In this document: piece after piece, positions 34,306 through 43,242 of the stretch
Layout of the letters: every line of letters begins with the position of its first letter
Position numbering within the stretch: position 1 is the first letter of the stretch
Assembly: GCF_034479515.1 (NCBI RefSeq)
Contig: NZ_CP140152.1
Coordinates: 4,340,001-4,404,000, forward strand
DNA from: Duganella zoogloeoides
GTDB taxonomy: Bacteria; Pseudomonadota; Gammaproteobacteria; Burkholderiales; Burkholderiaceae_D
Direction of reading: 5' to 3'
DNA length: 64,000 bases
Notes under the pieces: model-generated
Databases searched by the model: none
The model's input: only the letters and a program-made list of their open reading frames with translations
What the model was told of the DNA's origin: nothing
Position numbers and translations under genes: made by a program

Positions 34306-35624
34306 TGAACGCACTGACTGACAACACTGTTCAAAATCTGTCGGAGCGCGGCCTGCTGCGCTTCATCACCGCCGGTTCCGTCGATGACGGCAAGAGCACC
34401 CTGATCGGCCGCCTGCTGTTCGACAGCAAGGGCATCTTCGCCGACCAGCTGGACGCCATGTCGCGCTCCAAGCACAAGCGCACCGTGGGCGACGCGGTCG
34501 ACCTGTCGCTGCTGACCGACGGCCTGGAAGCCGAACGCGAACAGGGAATCACCATCGACGTGGCCTATCGCTACTTCGCCACGCCCAAGCGCAAGTTCAT
34601 CATCGCCGACACCCCGGGCCACGAGCAGTACACGCGCAACATGGTGACCGGCGCTTCCACTGCCGATGCCGTGATCATCCTGGTCGATGTATCGAAAGTG
34701 AAGCTGCGCGAGGATGGCGGCGTCGATCTGCTGATCCAGACCAAGCGCCACTCGACCATCGCCCACCTGCTGCAGATCGAGCACGTGATCGTCGCCGTCA
34801 ACAAGATGGACCTGGTGAACTACGACCAGGCGATCTACGACCGCATCGTCAAGGCTTACCAGGATTTTGCTGCCACGCTGGGCCTGAAGGACGTGACGCC
34901 GATTCCGCTGTCGGCGCTGACCGGCGACAACGTGGTCGATCGCAGCGACAAGCTGGCCTGGTACCAAGGCCCCACCCTGATCGAACTGCTCGAATCGCTG
35001 TCGGTGTATGACGAATCGCACGATGCGCCGTTCCGCTTCCCGGTGCAGCTGGTGGCGCGCCACAACGGCCACGAAGCCAACGACTTCCGCGGCTACATGG
35101 GCCGCATCGAAGCCGGCAAGGTGTCGGTCGGCGACAAGCTGGTAGTGCAGCCTTCGGGCCAGAGCGCCACCGTCAAGGATATCGTCACACTGGAAGGCTC
35201 GCACCAGTCGGCCGTGGTGGGCCAGTCGGTGACCCTGCTGCTGGAAGAATACCTGGACATCTCGCGCGGCGACCTGCTGGCCGGCGCCGACCAGCCAGCC
35301 ACGCTGCTCAAGACCCTGAAGGCGGACGTGTGCTGGATGTCGGACGAGCCGCTGGACCAGCGCCGCAAGTACTGGATCAAGCACGGCACCAAGCAGACGT
35401 CGGCCAAGATCACGGCCATCGAGTCGCTGTTGGACATCAACACCCAGCAGCGCCACGATGCCGACGGGCTGAAGCTGAACGACATCGCGCGCATCGGTCT
35501 GACCGTGCAGCAGCCGCTGGCAGCCGACGCCTACGCCGACATCCGCGCCACCGGCGCCTTCATCCTGATCGATGAAGTGACCCACCAGACCGTGGCAGCA
35601 GGTATGATTCGTCTGGCGGATTGA
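34305..35624 (+). CDS. cysN: Sulfate adenylyltransferase large subunit CysN (GTPase)
   Basis: This 439-residue EF-Tu-like GTPase activates CysD. The GTPase motifs are clear: GSVDDGKST (G1), DTPGHEQYTRN (G3) and NKMDLV (G4). Two beta-barrel domains follow. The length fits CysN alone, without the APS kinase fusion (CysNC) of some bacteria, in line with direct APS reduction here. Its TGA stop lies inside the left arm of a large intergenic hairpin. Confidence 0.96.
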   Translation: MNALTDNTVQNLSERGLLRFITAGSVDDGKSTLIGRLLFDSKGIFADQLDAMSRSKHKRTVGDAVDLSLLTDGLEAEREQGITIDVAYRYFATPKRKFIIADTPGHEQYTRNMVTGASTADAVIILVDVSKVKLREDGGVDLLIQTKRHSTIAHLLQIEHVIVAVNKMDLVNYDQAIYDRIVKAYQDFAATLGLKDVTPIPLSALTGDNVVDRSDKLAWYQGPTLIELLESLSVYDESHDAPFRFPVQLVARHNGHEANDFRGYMGRIEAGKVSVGDKLVVQPSGQSATVKDIVTLEGSHQSAVVGQSVTLLLEEYLDISRGDLLAGADQPATLLKTLKADVCWMSDEPLDQRRKYWIKHGTKQTSAKITAIESLLDINTQQRHDADGLKLNDIARIGLTVQQPLAADAYADIRATGAFILIDEVTHQTVAAGMIRLAD

Positions 35625-35750
35625 GGGGAGCCTCGCAAAACCTACTGCGCGACCCGCTATCGCATCTCCGTTGCTCAGCGTACGCAAGTACGCTTCCGCT
35701 ACTCAATGCGATAGCGAGCCGCTCGCTACGGTTTATCGAGGTCCCCTCAA
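35621..35750. repeat. Large imperfect hairpin element between cysN and cobA
   Basis: This block of about 130 bp has long inverted arms of roughly 45 bp. The outer ends are TTGAGGGGA...CCTCG on the left and CGAGG...TCCCCTCAA on the right, and the inner parts of the arms share CGCTATCGCAT and ATGCGATAGCG. In the centre is a perfect 7-bp hairpin (AGCGTAC/GTACGCT, loop GCAA, 35677-35694). The element begins at the cysN stop codon and ends 39 bp before cobA. No T run follows, so it is not a simple terminator; it resembles a REPIN- or MITE-type repeat or an RNA-level control element. Confidence 0.8.
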
Positions 35751-35789
35751 CCGCCTGCTGCGGCGCAGCCATTCAAGGAATTTATTGTT

Positions 35790-36551
35790 ATGCCAACTCT
35801 CGGAAAAGTTTACCTGATCGGCGCCGGCCCCGGCGCCCAGGACCTCATGACACTGCGCGGTGCGCGCCTGCTGGCGCAAGCCGACGTGGTGCTGCACGAT
35901 GCCCTGGTCACGGCCGAGATGCTGGAACTGTGCCCGCAAGCCGAAAAAATCCTGGTCGGCAAACGCTGCGGCCAGCTCTCCAGCGCCCAGCAGTTCATCA
36001 ACAAGCAACTGGTCGATCATGCCCACAAGGCTGCCGTGGTAGTGCGCCTGAAGGGCGGCGACCCGATGCTGTTCGGCCGCGCCGATGAAGAACTGCGCGC
36101 GCTCGAGGAAGCCGGTATCGAGGTGGAGGTGGTCCCCGGCATCACTACCGCCCTGGCTGCCGCCGCCACCACCAAGCAGCCGCTGACCAAGCGCGGCGTC
36201 TCGCGCAGCGTAGCGTTCTTCACCTCGTCCACCGCACCGGACGAACGCGAGCAGGATGCGATCCCCGATTCCGACACCCTCGTGCAGTACATGGGCGGGC
36301 GCGAGGCGATTGCCACGGCGCAGCGCCTGCTCGATGGCGGTCGCCGCCCCGACACCCCGGTAGTCGTGATCGAAAACGTCAGTCGCGCCGACCAGCATAT
36401 CCGCCGCATGACCATCGCTGCCATGGCCCACGGCCTGGGCGAAGCGCATGGCCCGGTGCTGGTGATGATCGGCGATGCCATGCAAACGCGTAGCCACCAG
36501 CAGCTTGAAAGCCGGATCAGCGACGCAATACAGCAGCAACTCCGCGCGTAA
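35790..36551 (+). CDS. cobA: Uroporphyrinogen-III C-methyltransferase CobA
   Basis: This 253-residue SAM-dependent methyltransferase converts uroporphyrinogen III to precorrin-2 on the way to siroheme, the cofactor of sulfite reductase. Family motifs are VYLIGAGPGAQDLMTLRG at the N-terminus, RLKGGDPMLFGRADEE in the middle and PGITTALAAAATT. It is the single-domain form (SUMT), without the CysG oxidase/chelatase half. Its place at the end of the cys operon makes a siroheme role more likely than cobalamin synthesis. The large hairpin upstream may set its level apart from cysN. Confidence 0.94.
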   Translation: MPTLGKVYLIGAGPGAQDLMTLRGARLLAQADVVLHDALVTAEMLELCPQAEKILVGKRCGQLSSAQQFINKQLVDHAHKAAVVVRLKGGDPMLFGRADEELRALEEAGIEVEVVPGITTALAAAATTKQPLTKRGVSRSVAFFTSSTAPDEREQDAIPDSDTLVQYMGGREAIATAQRLLDGGRRPDTPVVVIENVSRADQHIRRMTIAAMAHGLGEAHGPVLVMIGDAMQTRSHQQLESRISDAIQQQLRA

Positions 36552-36606
36552 CTTCCGCCAAATAGTAATAGAATATCCATTCTTACCAACAGTGTCAGAG
36601 GCAGCA

Positions 36607-37371
36607 ATGGATAATGTTCACGACATCCTGGACCGTGCGTGGACCGCGCACTCGGCCGGCCAGTTCGACGCCGCGCTGCAGGACTACATCTGGTTATTCG
36701 ATGCCACCTCCGAACGCGATTCGGACGTGGCGCCGCTGCGCCTGTCGTATGTGCTCAACGCCTGGGCCAAGCTGGCCGAGGAACACCTGCCCGCGCGCCA
36801 GGCCCTGGTCGCCCTGCGCGACCGCGACGCCGAACGGCTGCTCGCTGGCGCTGGCAGCGACGGCACCGATACTGGTGCCGACATCGATACCGACGCGAAC
36901 CTGTTCAACGACGTCCGCGCCATCAACGACAAGCTCGGCGACGCCCAGCACACGTACCAGCTGTTCCAGCGCCTGCCAGCAAGCCTGGCCCGCGAATGCG
37001 CCAACTCGGCGCTGCCGTCGATGATGGCCTGCGGCGATTTCACCCTGGCCCACACCTACCTGCCGCATCCCGACGCCCACCTGGGTGACTATGCGGCCGA
37101 AGTGAACGCCCACGTGGCCACGCTCGATCTGCTCGGCGACGCCGGCATGTCCGAGCTGCTGGCCACCGTGTATAACTACATGACCGAAGTGCGGCTGATC
37201 CTGGAGCTGCTCGAAGGCTATGGCGACCATGCCGCCGCCGACCGGTTGCGCCAGCAAGCCGCCGCGCTGATCACCTCGGCCGAAGCGCGCGCCTGCATCG
37301 AGGCCGAATTCGCCCATCCCGGCACCACGCTCGACGCCATGGTCGAATTGCAGAACGCCGCACTCATTTAA
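36607..37371 (+). CDS. Hypothetical helical protein, TPR-like
   Basis: This 254-residue protein is not recognised. It is mainly alpha-helical, and the first 60 residues (LDRAWTAHSAGQFDAALQDY) look like a TPR or similar repeat. A short acidic Gly/Asp/Thr-rich stretch lies at about 79-97. No signal peptide or membrane segment is seen. The ATG at 36607 follows GAGG; the frame could extend to 36475, but that would overlap cobA. It lies 55 bp after cobA on the same strand and may be on the same transcript. Confidence 0.7.
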   Translation: MDNVHDILDRAWTAHSAGQFDAALQDYIWLFDATSERDSDVAPLRLSYVLNAWAKLAEEHLPARQALVALRDRDAERLLAGAGSDGTDTGADIDTDANLFNDVRAINDKLGDAQHTYQLFQRLPASLARECANSALPSMMACGDFTLAHTYLPHPDAHLGDYAAEVNAHVATLDLLGDAGMSELLATVYNYMTEVRLILELLEGYGDHAAADRLRQQAAALITSAEARACIEAEFAHPGTTLDAMVELQNAALI

Positions 37372-37381
37372 CGATACCCCA

Positions 37382-38158
37382 GTGAACCAGAACCATCTGC
37401 CCACCTTCCTTCTCGCCACCGTGTTGACCGCTGCCTGCGCCACGGCAGCCGCAGCGATCCCCACCTACGACTTCAAGATTGTCCACAGCTACCCGCACGA
37501 CGCCCAGGCCTTCACCCAGGGCCTGCTGTATCGCGACGGTTTTCTGTACGAGAGCACGGGCCTGAACGGCAAGTCCACCATCCGCAAGGTGCAGCTGGAA
37601 ACCGGCAAGGTGCTGCAAAGCCGCGACATTCCGCCGCAGTATTTCGGCGAGGGCATGACCGACTGGAACGACACGCTGGTGAGCATCACCTGGCGCTCGC
37701 AGACGGGCTTCGTGTTCGACCTGAAAACGTTCGAACCGAAGAACGAATTCGCCTACCCCGGCGAAGGCTGGGGCCTGGCGCAAAACGGCAAGGAACTGGT
37801 GCTCAGCGACGGCAGCAGCACGCTGCGCTTCCTCGACCCGAAAACCTTCCTCGAAGTGCGGCGCGTCAAAGTGACGGCCGACGGCATCGCGGTCGATCAG
37901 CTCAACGAACTGGAAGTAGTGGGCGATGAAATTTTCGCCAATATCTGGCAGACCAACACGATCGCCCGCATCGACCAGAAAACCGGCAAGATCACCGGCT
38001 GGATCGATCTCGGCAAGTTGTATGCGGAAGCGGGCAAGGGCCCGGCGGCCGACAATGTCCTCAACGGCATCGCGTACGACGCCGCCAAAAAGCGCCTGTT
38101 CGTGACCGGCAAGCTGTGGCCCAAGCTCTACGAAATCAAGCTGGTACCACGCCGTTAA
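37382..38158 (+). CDS. Glutaminyl-peptide cyclotransferase (glutamine cyclotransferase family)
   Basis: This 258-residue protein has a clear signal peptide (FLLATVLTAACATAAAA) and a five-bladed propeller of the plant/bacterial glutaminyl cyclase family (PF05096 type), which turns N-terminal glutamine into pyroglutamate. Family segments include PHDAQAFTQGLLY, YESTGLNGKSTIRK, NELEVVGDEIFANIWQTN and VLNGIAYD. The start is GTG at 37382, ten bp after the previous gene. It probably acts in the periplasm. Its link to the sulfur genes upstream is not evident. Confidence 0.88.
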   Translation: MNQNHLPTFLLATVLTAACATAAAAIPTYDFKIVHSYPHDAQAFTQGLLYRDGFLYESTGLNGKSTIRKVQLETGKVLQSRDIPPQYFGEGMTDWNDTLVSITWRSQTGFVFDLKTFEPKNEFAYPGEGWGLAQNGKELVLSDGSSTLRFLDPKTFLEVRRVKVTADGIAVDQLNELEVVGDEIFANIWQTNTIARIDQKTGKITGWIDLGKLYAEAGKGPAADNVLNGIAYDAAKKRLFVTGKLWPKLYEIKLVPRR

Positions 38159-38171
38159 TACCAAGGCCGCT

Positions 38172-38540
38172 TCAGAGGGCGTTGACGCAGTAGTCGGTTA
38201 GCGCATTCAACACGGCCGGATCTTCCCCCGCCGCCCCTATCACCTTGAACGACAGCTGCGGATGATCGCTGCGCAGCTGCTCCACCATCAGCGGCAGGTC
38301 GCGCAGCACGTGGCCGCCCTGCCCTAAAAACACCGGCACCACCGTTACTTCCGCAATGCCTTGCGCGGCCATCTGCGCCACCATCTCGGGCAGGCGCGGT
38401 TCCATCAGTTCGAGGAAAGCCAGTTCCACCTGCGTCTCGGGCAGGCGCGCGCGCGTGAGGTCGCGCAGCCGTTCGAACGGCGCAGCCCAGGATGCAGCGC
38501 GGGCGCCGTGGGCAAATAAAATCAGGGCTTGCTTGGTCAT
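38172..38540 (-). CDS. cbiX: CbiX/SirB-type sirohydrochlorin chelatase
   Basis: This 122-residue single-domain chelatase (CbiX short form) has the metal-binding N-terminal LILFAHGAR and the VTVVPVFLGQGGHVLRDLP segment with its histidine. Relatives insert cobalt or iron into sirohydrochlorin. With CobA encoded 1.6 kb away, iron insertion for siroheme is a reasonable guess. It is downstream of lptG on the minus strand with overlapping-style spacing (its start abuts the lptG stop), so all three genes may be one operon. Confidence 0.85.
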   Translation of the reverse strand: MTKQALILFAHGARAASWAAPFERLRDLTRARLPETQVELAFLELMEPRLPEMVAQMAAQGIAEVTVVPVFLGQGGHVLRDLPLMVEQLRSDHPQLSFKVIGAAGEDPAVLNALTDYCVNAL

Positions 38541-39710
38541 CTAATGTCTTTCCACCCACCATAGCGCACCGAGCGCCAGGAACAGGTATATCAAGCTGGG
38601 GGCCAGCGCCGTCAGGAATGCGGGCCAGGTACTGAGCACGCCAAGGTGCGAGAACAAGGTATTCACCAGCAGGAAGCTCACGCCGATCATGATGCCGACG
38701 AAAATTTTCAGGCTCACGCCGCCGCTGCGGGTGTGCAGGTAGCCGAACGGCAGGGCCAGCGCCATCAGCACGAAAATCGCCAGCGGGTCGAACAGTTTTT
38801 TCCAGAACGCGATCTTGAAGCGCTCGGTCTCCTGGCGGTTTTCCTGCAGGTGGCGGGTATAAACCAGCAGTTCGTTGGCCGACATGCGATCCGGGTCGGC
38901 GCCGGACACCGCCAGGATGCGCGGCGTGATTTCCGAGATCAATCCCCTGGTGGCGCTATGGCGCGTTTCGATCAGGCTCGACTCCTGGCCGAAATTGTTT
39001 TCCAGGTTGGCGATCATGCCCGGTTTGAGCAGCGCCGGATTGGTGAAGATGTTTTCGGTGACGTCCGACAGCAGCCAGTTGTTGTTGCCCTGGAAGGTGC
39101 CGCGCTTGGCGGCGGTGATGGAACGCAGGCGGAAGCTGTTATCGAACTCATAGAGCTTAACGTCCACCAGCGAACCGTCGGGCCGCACTTCGCGCACATT
39201 GAAAAAGCGCGAACCGGTGACGGTGCCGGTCATGCCCTCGGACTTGACGATATCCTTGGTCCACAAGCCGGAGCGGAACTCGGACGAAATCGCCGCGCCG
39301 CGCGAATTGAGCTTGATCTTGTCGGCAATGGGCGCCGTACGGGGCGTGATCAGCTCACCGAAAATGAAGGTGATAATCACCAGCACGATGCCGATCTTGG
39401 CCAGCATCCACGCCACCATGCCGGTGGACATGGACGCCGCGCGCATGATGGTGAACTCGGACGTGGCCGCGAACTGCGCCATGATGTAGATGGTGCCGAT
39501 CAGCGAGGCTACCGGCATCACCCGGTACACATAGCCGGGAATGCGCGCGGCCACGTACAGCAGCGCGTATTGCAGCGTGTAGCCGTTCTTGCCGACCGAG
39601 CGCAGTTCGCCGGTGAGGTCGAGAAAAGCCTGCAGCAGCAGGAAGGCCACCAGCACGAAGGCAACCGCCTGCAGGATCGAGACGGCGAAATAGCGTTGCA
39701 GGATTTTCAT
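38541..39710 (-). CDS. lptG: LPS export permease LptG
   Basis: This 389-residue inner-membrane subunit of the LptB2FG ABC transporter extracts lipopolysaccharide for transport to the outer membrane. It has the YjgP/YjgQ family layout: three N-terminal helices, a periplasmic beta-jellyroll of about 170 residues, and three C-terminal helices. The start MKILQRYFAVSILQAV is typical; the longer frame to 39854 runs into lptF. It overlaps lptF by 4 bp (ATGA). The ATPase gene lptB is not in the window. Confidence 0.95.
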   Translation of the reverse strand: MKILQRYFAVSILQAVAFVLVAFLLLQAFLDLTGELRSVGKNGYTLQYALLYVAARIPGYVYRVMPVASLIGTIYIMAQFAATSEFTIMRAASMSTGMVAWMLAKIGIVLVIITFIFGELITPRTAPIADKIKLNSRGAAISSEFRSGLWTKDIVKSEGMTGTVTGSRFFNVREVRPDGSLVDVKLYEFDNSFRLRSITAAKRGTFQGNNNWLLSDVTENIFTNPALLKPGMIANLENNFGQESSLIETRHSATRGLISEITPRILAVSGADPDRMSANELLVYTRHLQENRQETERFKIAFWKKLFDPLAIFVLMALALPFGYLHTRSGGVSLKIFVGIMIGVSFLLVNTLFSHLGVLSTWPAFLTALAPSLIYLFLALGALWWVERH

Positions 39711-40846
39711 GGCGAGACAGCCTTGTTGTCGGCGCCATTGCGCGTGCGTTTCATCGCCGCCAGCATGGCCAGCGGATGGTAAGGATGGTTCAGGTTCAGG
39801 CGCCAGGCGAACATGGCCAGCACCACCAGCGCGGTGATCAGGTGCAGCGGCCACCAGCCCAGCGCGAACGATATCTTGCCGCCCTGGACCACGCCTTCCA
39901 TCAGCTTGACCAGGTTGTTATACGAGAAGAAGATCAGCAGCGCGATGATCAGGTTGGCCGAACTGCCGGCGCGCGGATTGACAAAGCCCAGCGGAATGGC
40001 CAGCAGCACCAGCAGCAAACAGGTGAGCGGCGAGGCGATACGCGAGAGCAGTTCGGCGCGGCCGGAGTTGCTGGTATCGGCAAACAGCGCCATGGTCGGG
40101 ATGGCGTCGGTGTCGCTGTCGGGATCGAGCTCCTGCGACTGGCTCGCCACGCGCATGCTGTAGCTCTCGAACTCCATGGTCTGGAAGTCGGACTGCCCCG
40201 GCACGCCCTGGTAGCGGCGGCCGTTCTTGAGCACCAGGTAGCGCTCACCCTTGGCGCCGGTGCTGATCACGCCTTCGCGCGCAACGATGACGGCGGTGCC
40301 GCGTTCATCGACGGTGTTGACGAACACGTTGTGCACGACCGAGGTGTCGCCGGCCACGCCTTCCACGAAGAAGATGCGGTTGGCCGACGACGATTCGCGG
40401 AACTGGCCGGGCGAGACTTTTTGCAGGTCTTCGCGCTTGGCGAAGCGTTCGACGTACTCGGAGCTTTTCTCCTTGGCCCAAGGCGCCGCCACCAGGCTCA
40501 GGGCGGCGGTGAGCAGCACCATCGGAATGCCGAAGGTGAGCACGGGCCAGATCCACCGCGTGAGGCTCAGGCCCGAGGCAAACCACACCACCATTTCGGA
40601 ATCGCGATAGGTGCGCGTGACCACCATCAGCACCGAAATAAAACTGGTGAGGATGAGGATGGTGGGCAGATAATTGACGGTCGCGAACATGATCAGCGCC
40701 AGCACGTCGCCGGAATCGACCTTGCCGCCGGCGGCCTTGCCGAGGATGCCGATCAGGGTCCAGGTCACGCTGACGCTGAAGAGCACCGTGAAGGTGGTGC
40801 CGGCCGCAGCGGCCATTTCTCGTCGGAGGGCGCGTTGAAAAATCAT
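39707..40846 (-). CDS. lptF: LPS export permease LptF
   Basis: This 379-residue partner of LptG begins MIFQRALRREMAAAAG, as LptF proteins do, and has the same helix-jellyroll-helix layout. It is the first gene of the lptF-lptG-cbiX run and is divergent from pepA, a pairing also found in E. coli. The shared 125-bp region to pepA must hold both promoters. Confidence 0.95.
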   Translation of the reverse strand: MIFQRALRREMAAAAGTTFTVLFSVSVTWTLIGILGKAAGGKVDSGDVLALIMFATVNYLPTILILTSFISVLMVVTRTYRDSEMVVWFASGLSLTRWIWPVLTFGIPMVLLTAALSLVAAPWAKEKSSEYVERFAKREDLQKVSPGQFRESSSANRIFFVEGVAGDTSVVHNVFVNTVDERGTAVIVAREGVISTGAKGERYLVLKNGRRYQGVPGQSDFQTMEFESYSMRVASQSQELDPDSDTDAIPTMALFADTSNSGRAELLSRIASPLTCLLLVLLAIPLGFVNPRAGSSANLIIALLIFFSYNNLVKLMEGVVQGGKISFALGWWPLHLITALVVLAMFAWRLNLNHPYHPLAMLAAMKRTRNGADNKAVSP

Positions 40847-40971
40847 TCGAAGTTTATAATTGGTGGTTATGGCTTGGGTAATAGCTCATTACAGGGCCAA
40901 AAAATTAAAAGTAACAGCCTGGCGAAACACCCAAGACAGGCTGGAAATTCGCACACGTCACGGAGAATCAA

Positions 40972-42474
40972 ATGGACTTTAGCATAAAAGCATTCGACAC
41001 AAAGAACACCATCGCCTCGGCAAAAACCGGGGTAGTGGCCGTCGCGGTCTTCGAGAACAAGAAGCTTTCGCAAGCGGCCAAGGCCCTCGATGGTTCCGGT
41101 GAAATCTCGGCTGCGCTCAAGTCCGGCGACATCACCGGCAAGGCCGGCACCACCCTGCTGCTGCGCGGCGTGCAAGGCGTGGCCGCCGAGCGCGTGCTGC
41201 TGGTGGGCCTGGGTAGTGAAGAAGCCGTGAGCGAGAAAAGCTTCGCCAGCGGCGTGTCGGCCGCCATCAAGGCCTTCGGCGCCCTGGGCGCGAGCGACGC
41301 TATTATCGCACTGCCGATGACCGAAGTGAAAGAGCGCGACGTCAATTGGGCGATCCGCTGCGTGGTGCAAACCGGTCACGAAGCCGTGTTCCGCACCGAC
41401 GGCCAAAAGAGCAAGAAGGATCCGGCGCCTGCAGGCGTCAAGAAGGTCGCGCTGGCCGTGCCAGCCACCCCCGACACCAAGCTGGCACTGGCGCAGGCCG
41501 TGGCGATCGCCAACGGCATGGACCTGACCAAGGAACTGGGCAACCTGTCCGCCAATATCTGCACCCCTACCCATCTGGCCAACACCGCCAAGAAGCTGGG
41601 CAAGGACTACAAATTCGACGTCGAAGTCCTGGACCGCAAACAGCTCGAAGCGCTGAAGATGAACAGCTTCCTGTCGGTCACCAACGGCAGCGAGCAGCCG
41701 CCGAAGTTCATCATCATCAAGCACATGGGCGGCAAGGCCAAGGATGCGCCGGTGGTGCTGGTCGGTAAAGGCATCACCTTCGACACCGGCGGCATTTCGC
41801 TCAAAGCCGGTCCCGGCATGGACGAGATGAAGTACGACATGGGCGGCGCCGCTTCGGTGCTGGGCACCATGCGCGCCATCGGCGAGATGAACCTGAAACT
41901 CAACGTGATCGGCGTGATCGCCAGCTGCGAGAACATGCCGTCGGGCCGCGCCACCAAGCCGGGCGACATCGTCGCGTCGATGAACGGCCTGACCATCGAA
42001 ATCCTCAACACCGACGCCGAAGGCCGCTTGGTCCTGTGCGACGCGTTGACCTACGCCGAGCGCTTCAACCCGGCCGTGGTGCTGGACGTGGCCACGCTCA
42101 CCGGTGCCTGCATCGTGGCGCTGGGCCACCACAAGAGCGGCCTGTTCACCCGCGACGACGACGCCCACAATGCGCTGGCCGACGAGATCATGGCTGCCGG
42201 CAAAGCCGCGGGCGACACCGCGTGGCGCCTGCCGATCGGCGAAGAGTACAACGAGCAGCTGAAGTCCAACTTCGCCGACCTGGCCAACATCGGCACCCCG
42301 GGCGGCGCGTCTTGCACGGCAGCGGCGTTCCTCGAGAACTTCACCCGCAAGTACACCTGGGCGCACCTCGACATCGCCGGCACGGCCTGGAAATCGGGCG
42401 GTGCCAAGGGCGCCACCGGCCGTCCGGTGCCGCTGCTGTCGAACTTCCTGATCAATCGTACGACACGCGGCTAA
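40972..42474 (+). CDS. pepA: Leucyl aminopeptidase PepA
   Basis: This 500-residue M17 metallo-aminopeptidase removes N-terminal residues from peptides as a hexamer with two metal ions. The C-terminal catalytic domain shows [24 protein letters not shown], and the signature [14 protein letters not shown]. Length and motifs are normal. In E. coli PepA also binds DNA in Xer recombination and at carAB; that is known of the family and not tested here. A strong terminator follows. Confidence 0.97.
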   Translation: MDFSIKAFDTKNTIASAKTGVVAVAVFENKKLSQAAKALDGSGEISAALKSGDITGKAGTTLLLRGVQGVAAERVLLVGLGSEEAVSEKSFASGVSAAIKAFGALGASDAIIALPMTEVKERDVNWAIRCVVQTGHEAVFRTDGQKSKKDPAPAGVKKVALAVPATPDTKLALAQAVAIANGMDLTKELGNLSANICTPTHLANTAKKLGKDYKFDVEVLDRKQLEALKMNSFLSVTNGSEQPPKFIIIKHMGGKAKDAPVVLVGKGITFDTGGISLKAGPGMDEMKYDMGGAASVLGTMRAIGEMNLKLNVIGVIASCENMPSGRATKPGDIVASMNGLTIEILNTDAEGRLVLCDALTYAERFNPAVVLDVATLTGACIVALGHHKSGLFTRDDDAHNALADEIMAAGKAAGDTAWRLPIGEEYNEQLKSNFADLANIGTPGGASCTAAAFLENFTRKYTWAHLDIAGTAWKSGGAKGATGRPVPLLSNFLINRTTRG

Positions 42475-42489
42475 TCGGCGACGCACAGC

Positions 42490-42518
42490 AAAAAGGCAGA
42501 CTTCGGTCTGCCTTTTTT
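42490..42518. terminator. Bidirectional terminator between pepA and the hypothetical lipoprotein gene
   Basis: AAAAAGGCAGAC and GTCTGCCTTTTT form a perfect stem with a TTCG loop, with A runs and T runs on the two sides. It ends both convergent genes. Confidence 0.95.
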
Positions 42519-42521
42519 ACG

Positions 42522-42983
42522 TCAGTACAGCGTCACGCCCGGTGATGGCGGCGGCAATTCGTCGCGCTCTTCAGCGGGGCGCATGATGACCGTCAGCGTC
42601 GATGGAAAATCGTAACCGGCGCCGGTATTCTGGTCGATGAAGTAGCCGACGCCAGCCGTCAGGATCAGGTTGCCCCACAAGTTGCCATTGGGCCTGGGAT
42701 CGACGCGCTCGTAGGCCCAGCCCGCGCCCTCCTTCTTGCAGTCGATGCGCAAAGGCGTCGAGCTCTTGCGCAAGGTGACGCGGCCCGGCGTGGTCACGAA
42801 CCACTTGCCGGCGTCGTTGTACAGCACGCAGCCCACACCGCCGATCTGGCGATGGTCGAGCACGGTTTGCACCAGCACAGTTTGTTCGGTGGGTTCGCTC
42901 AGCGAAGCGCAGCCGGCACTGGACAGCACAGCCAGTGCAGATAGTGCATTGACGTACACGCGTGCAGGAGGACGGAAATACAT
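42522..42983 (-). CDS. Hypothetical lipoprotein or exported protein
   Basis: This 153-residue protein is not recognised. The N-terminus has a hydrophobic segment ending LSSAGCAS, which looks like a lipoprotein signal, though the residue three before the cysteine is serine and not the usual leucine. The middle has two further cysteines and a Gly-rich stretch (GNLWGNLILTAGVGYFIDQNTGAGYDFPS), which resembles small envelope proteins. It is a single gene that converges on pepA. Confidence 0.65.
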   Translation of the reverse strand: MYFRPPARVYVNALSALAVLSSAGCASLSEPTEQTVLVQTVLDHRQIGGVGCVLYNDAGKWFVTTPGRVTLRKSSTPLRIDCKKEGAGWAYERVDPRPNGNLWGNLILTAGVGYFIDQNTGAGYDFPSTLTVIMRPAEERDELPPPSPGVTLY

Positions 42984-43042
42984 GGTCGGTCTCGGTAATG
43001 GAGTCCGGGACAGTGTATCAAGACCAATGAAAATTGATTCTC

Positions 43043-43234
43043 TTAATCAAGAGGCGTAAAGCGTTGCACTTTGACGCCATCAACCTCGATCAGCTCGAAA
43101 AACACGGAGGCAGGACGGCACCAGATCGATCCATCCGCAGCGCGGTAGACGATCATGGTGCTCAAGTCCGCTTCCAGGGTAGCCTCGCACACCAGCTCGT
43201 AGAGGCCGCCCTTGTAATGCCGGTAACGCGTCAT
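43043..43234 (-). CDS. DUF1653 small protein
   Basis: This 63-residue protein matches the DUF1653 pattern: RYRHYKGGLYELVCEATLEAD at the start, then MIVYRAADGSIWCRPASVF and the ending RFTPL. The function of the family is unknown. It lies 8 bp downstream of the next hypothetical gene on the same strand, so the two are likely co-transcribed. Confidence 0.82.
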   Translation of the reverse strand: MTRYRHYKGGLYELVCEATLEADLSTMIVYRAADGSIWCRPASVFFELIEVDGVKVQRFTPLD

Positions 43235-43242
43235 CGGTACGA

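Noticed and set aside
35621..35750. Simple terminator of the cys operon
   Set aside because: No T run follows, the arms are far longer than usual, and cobA, a functionally related gene, continues on the same strand.
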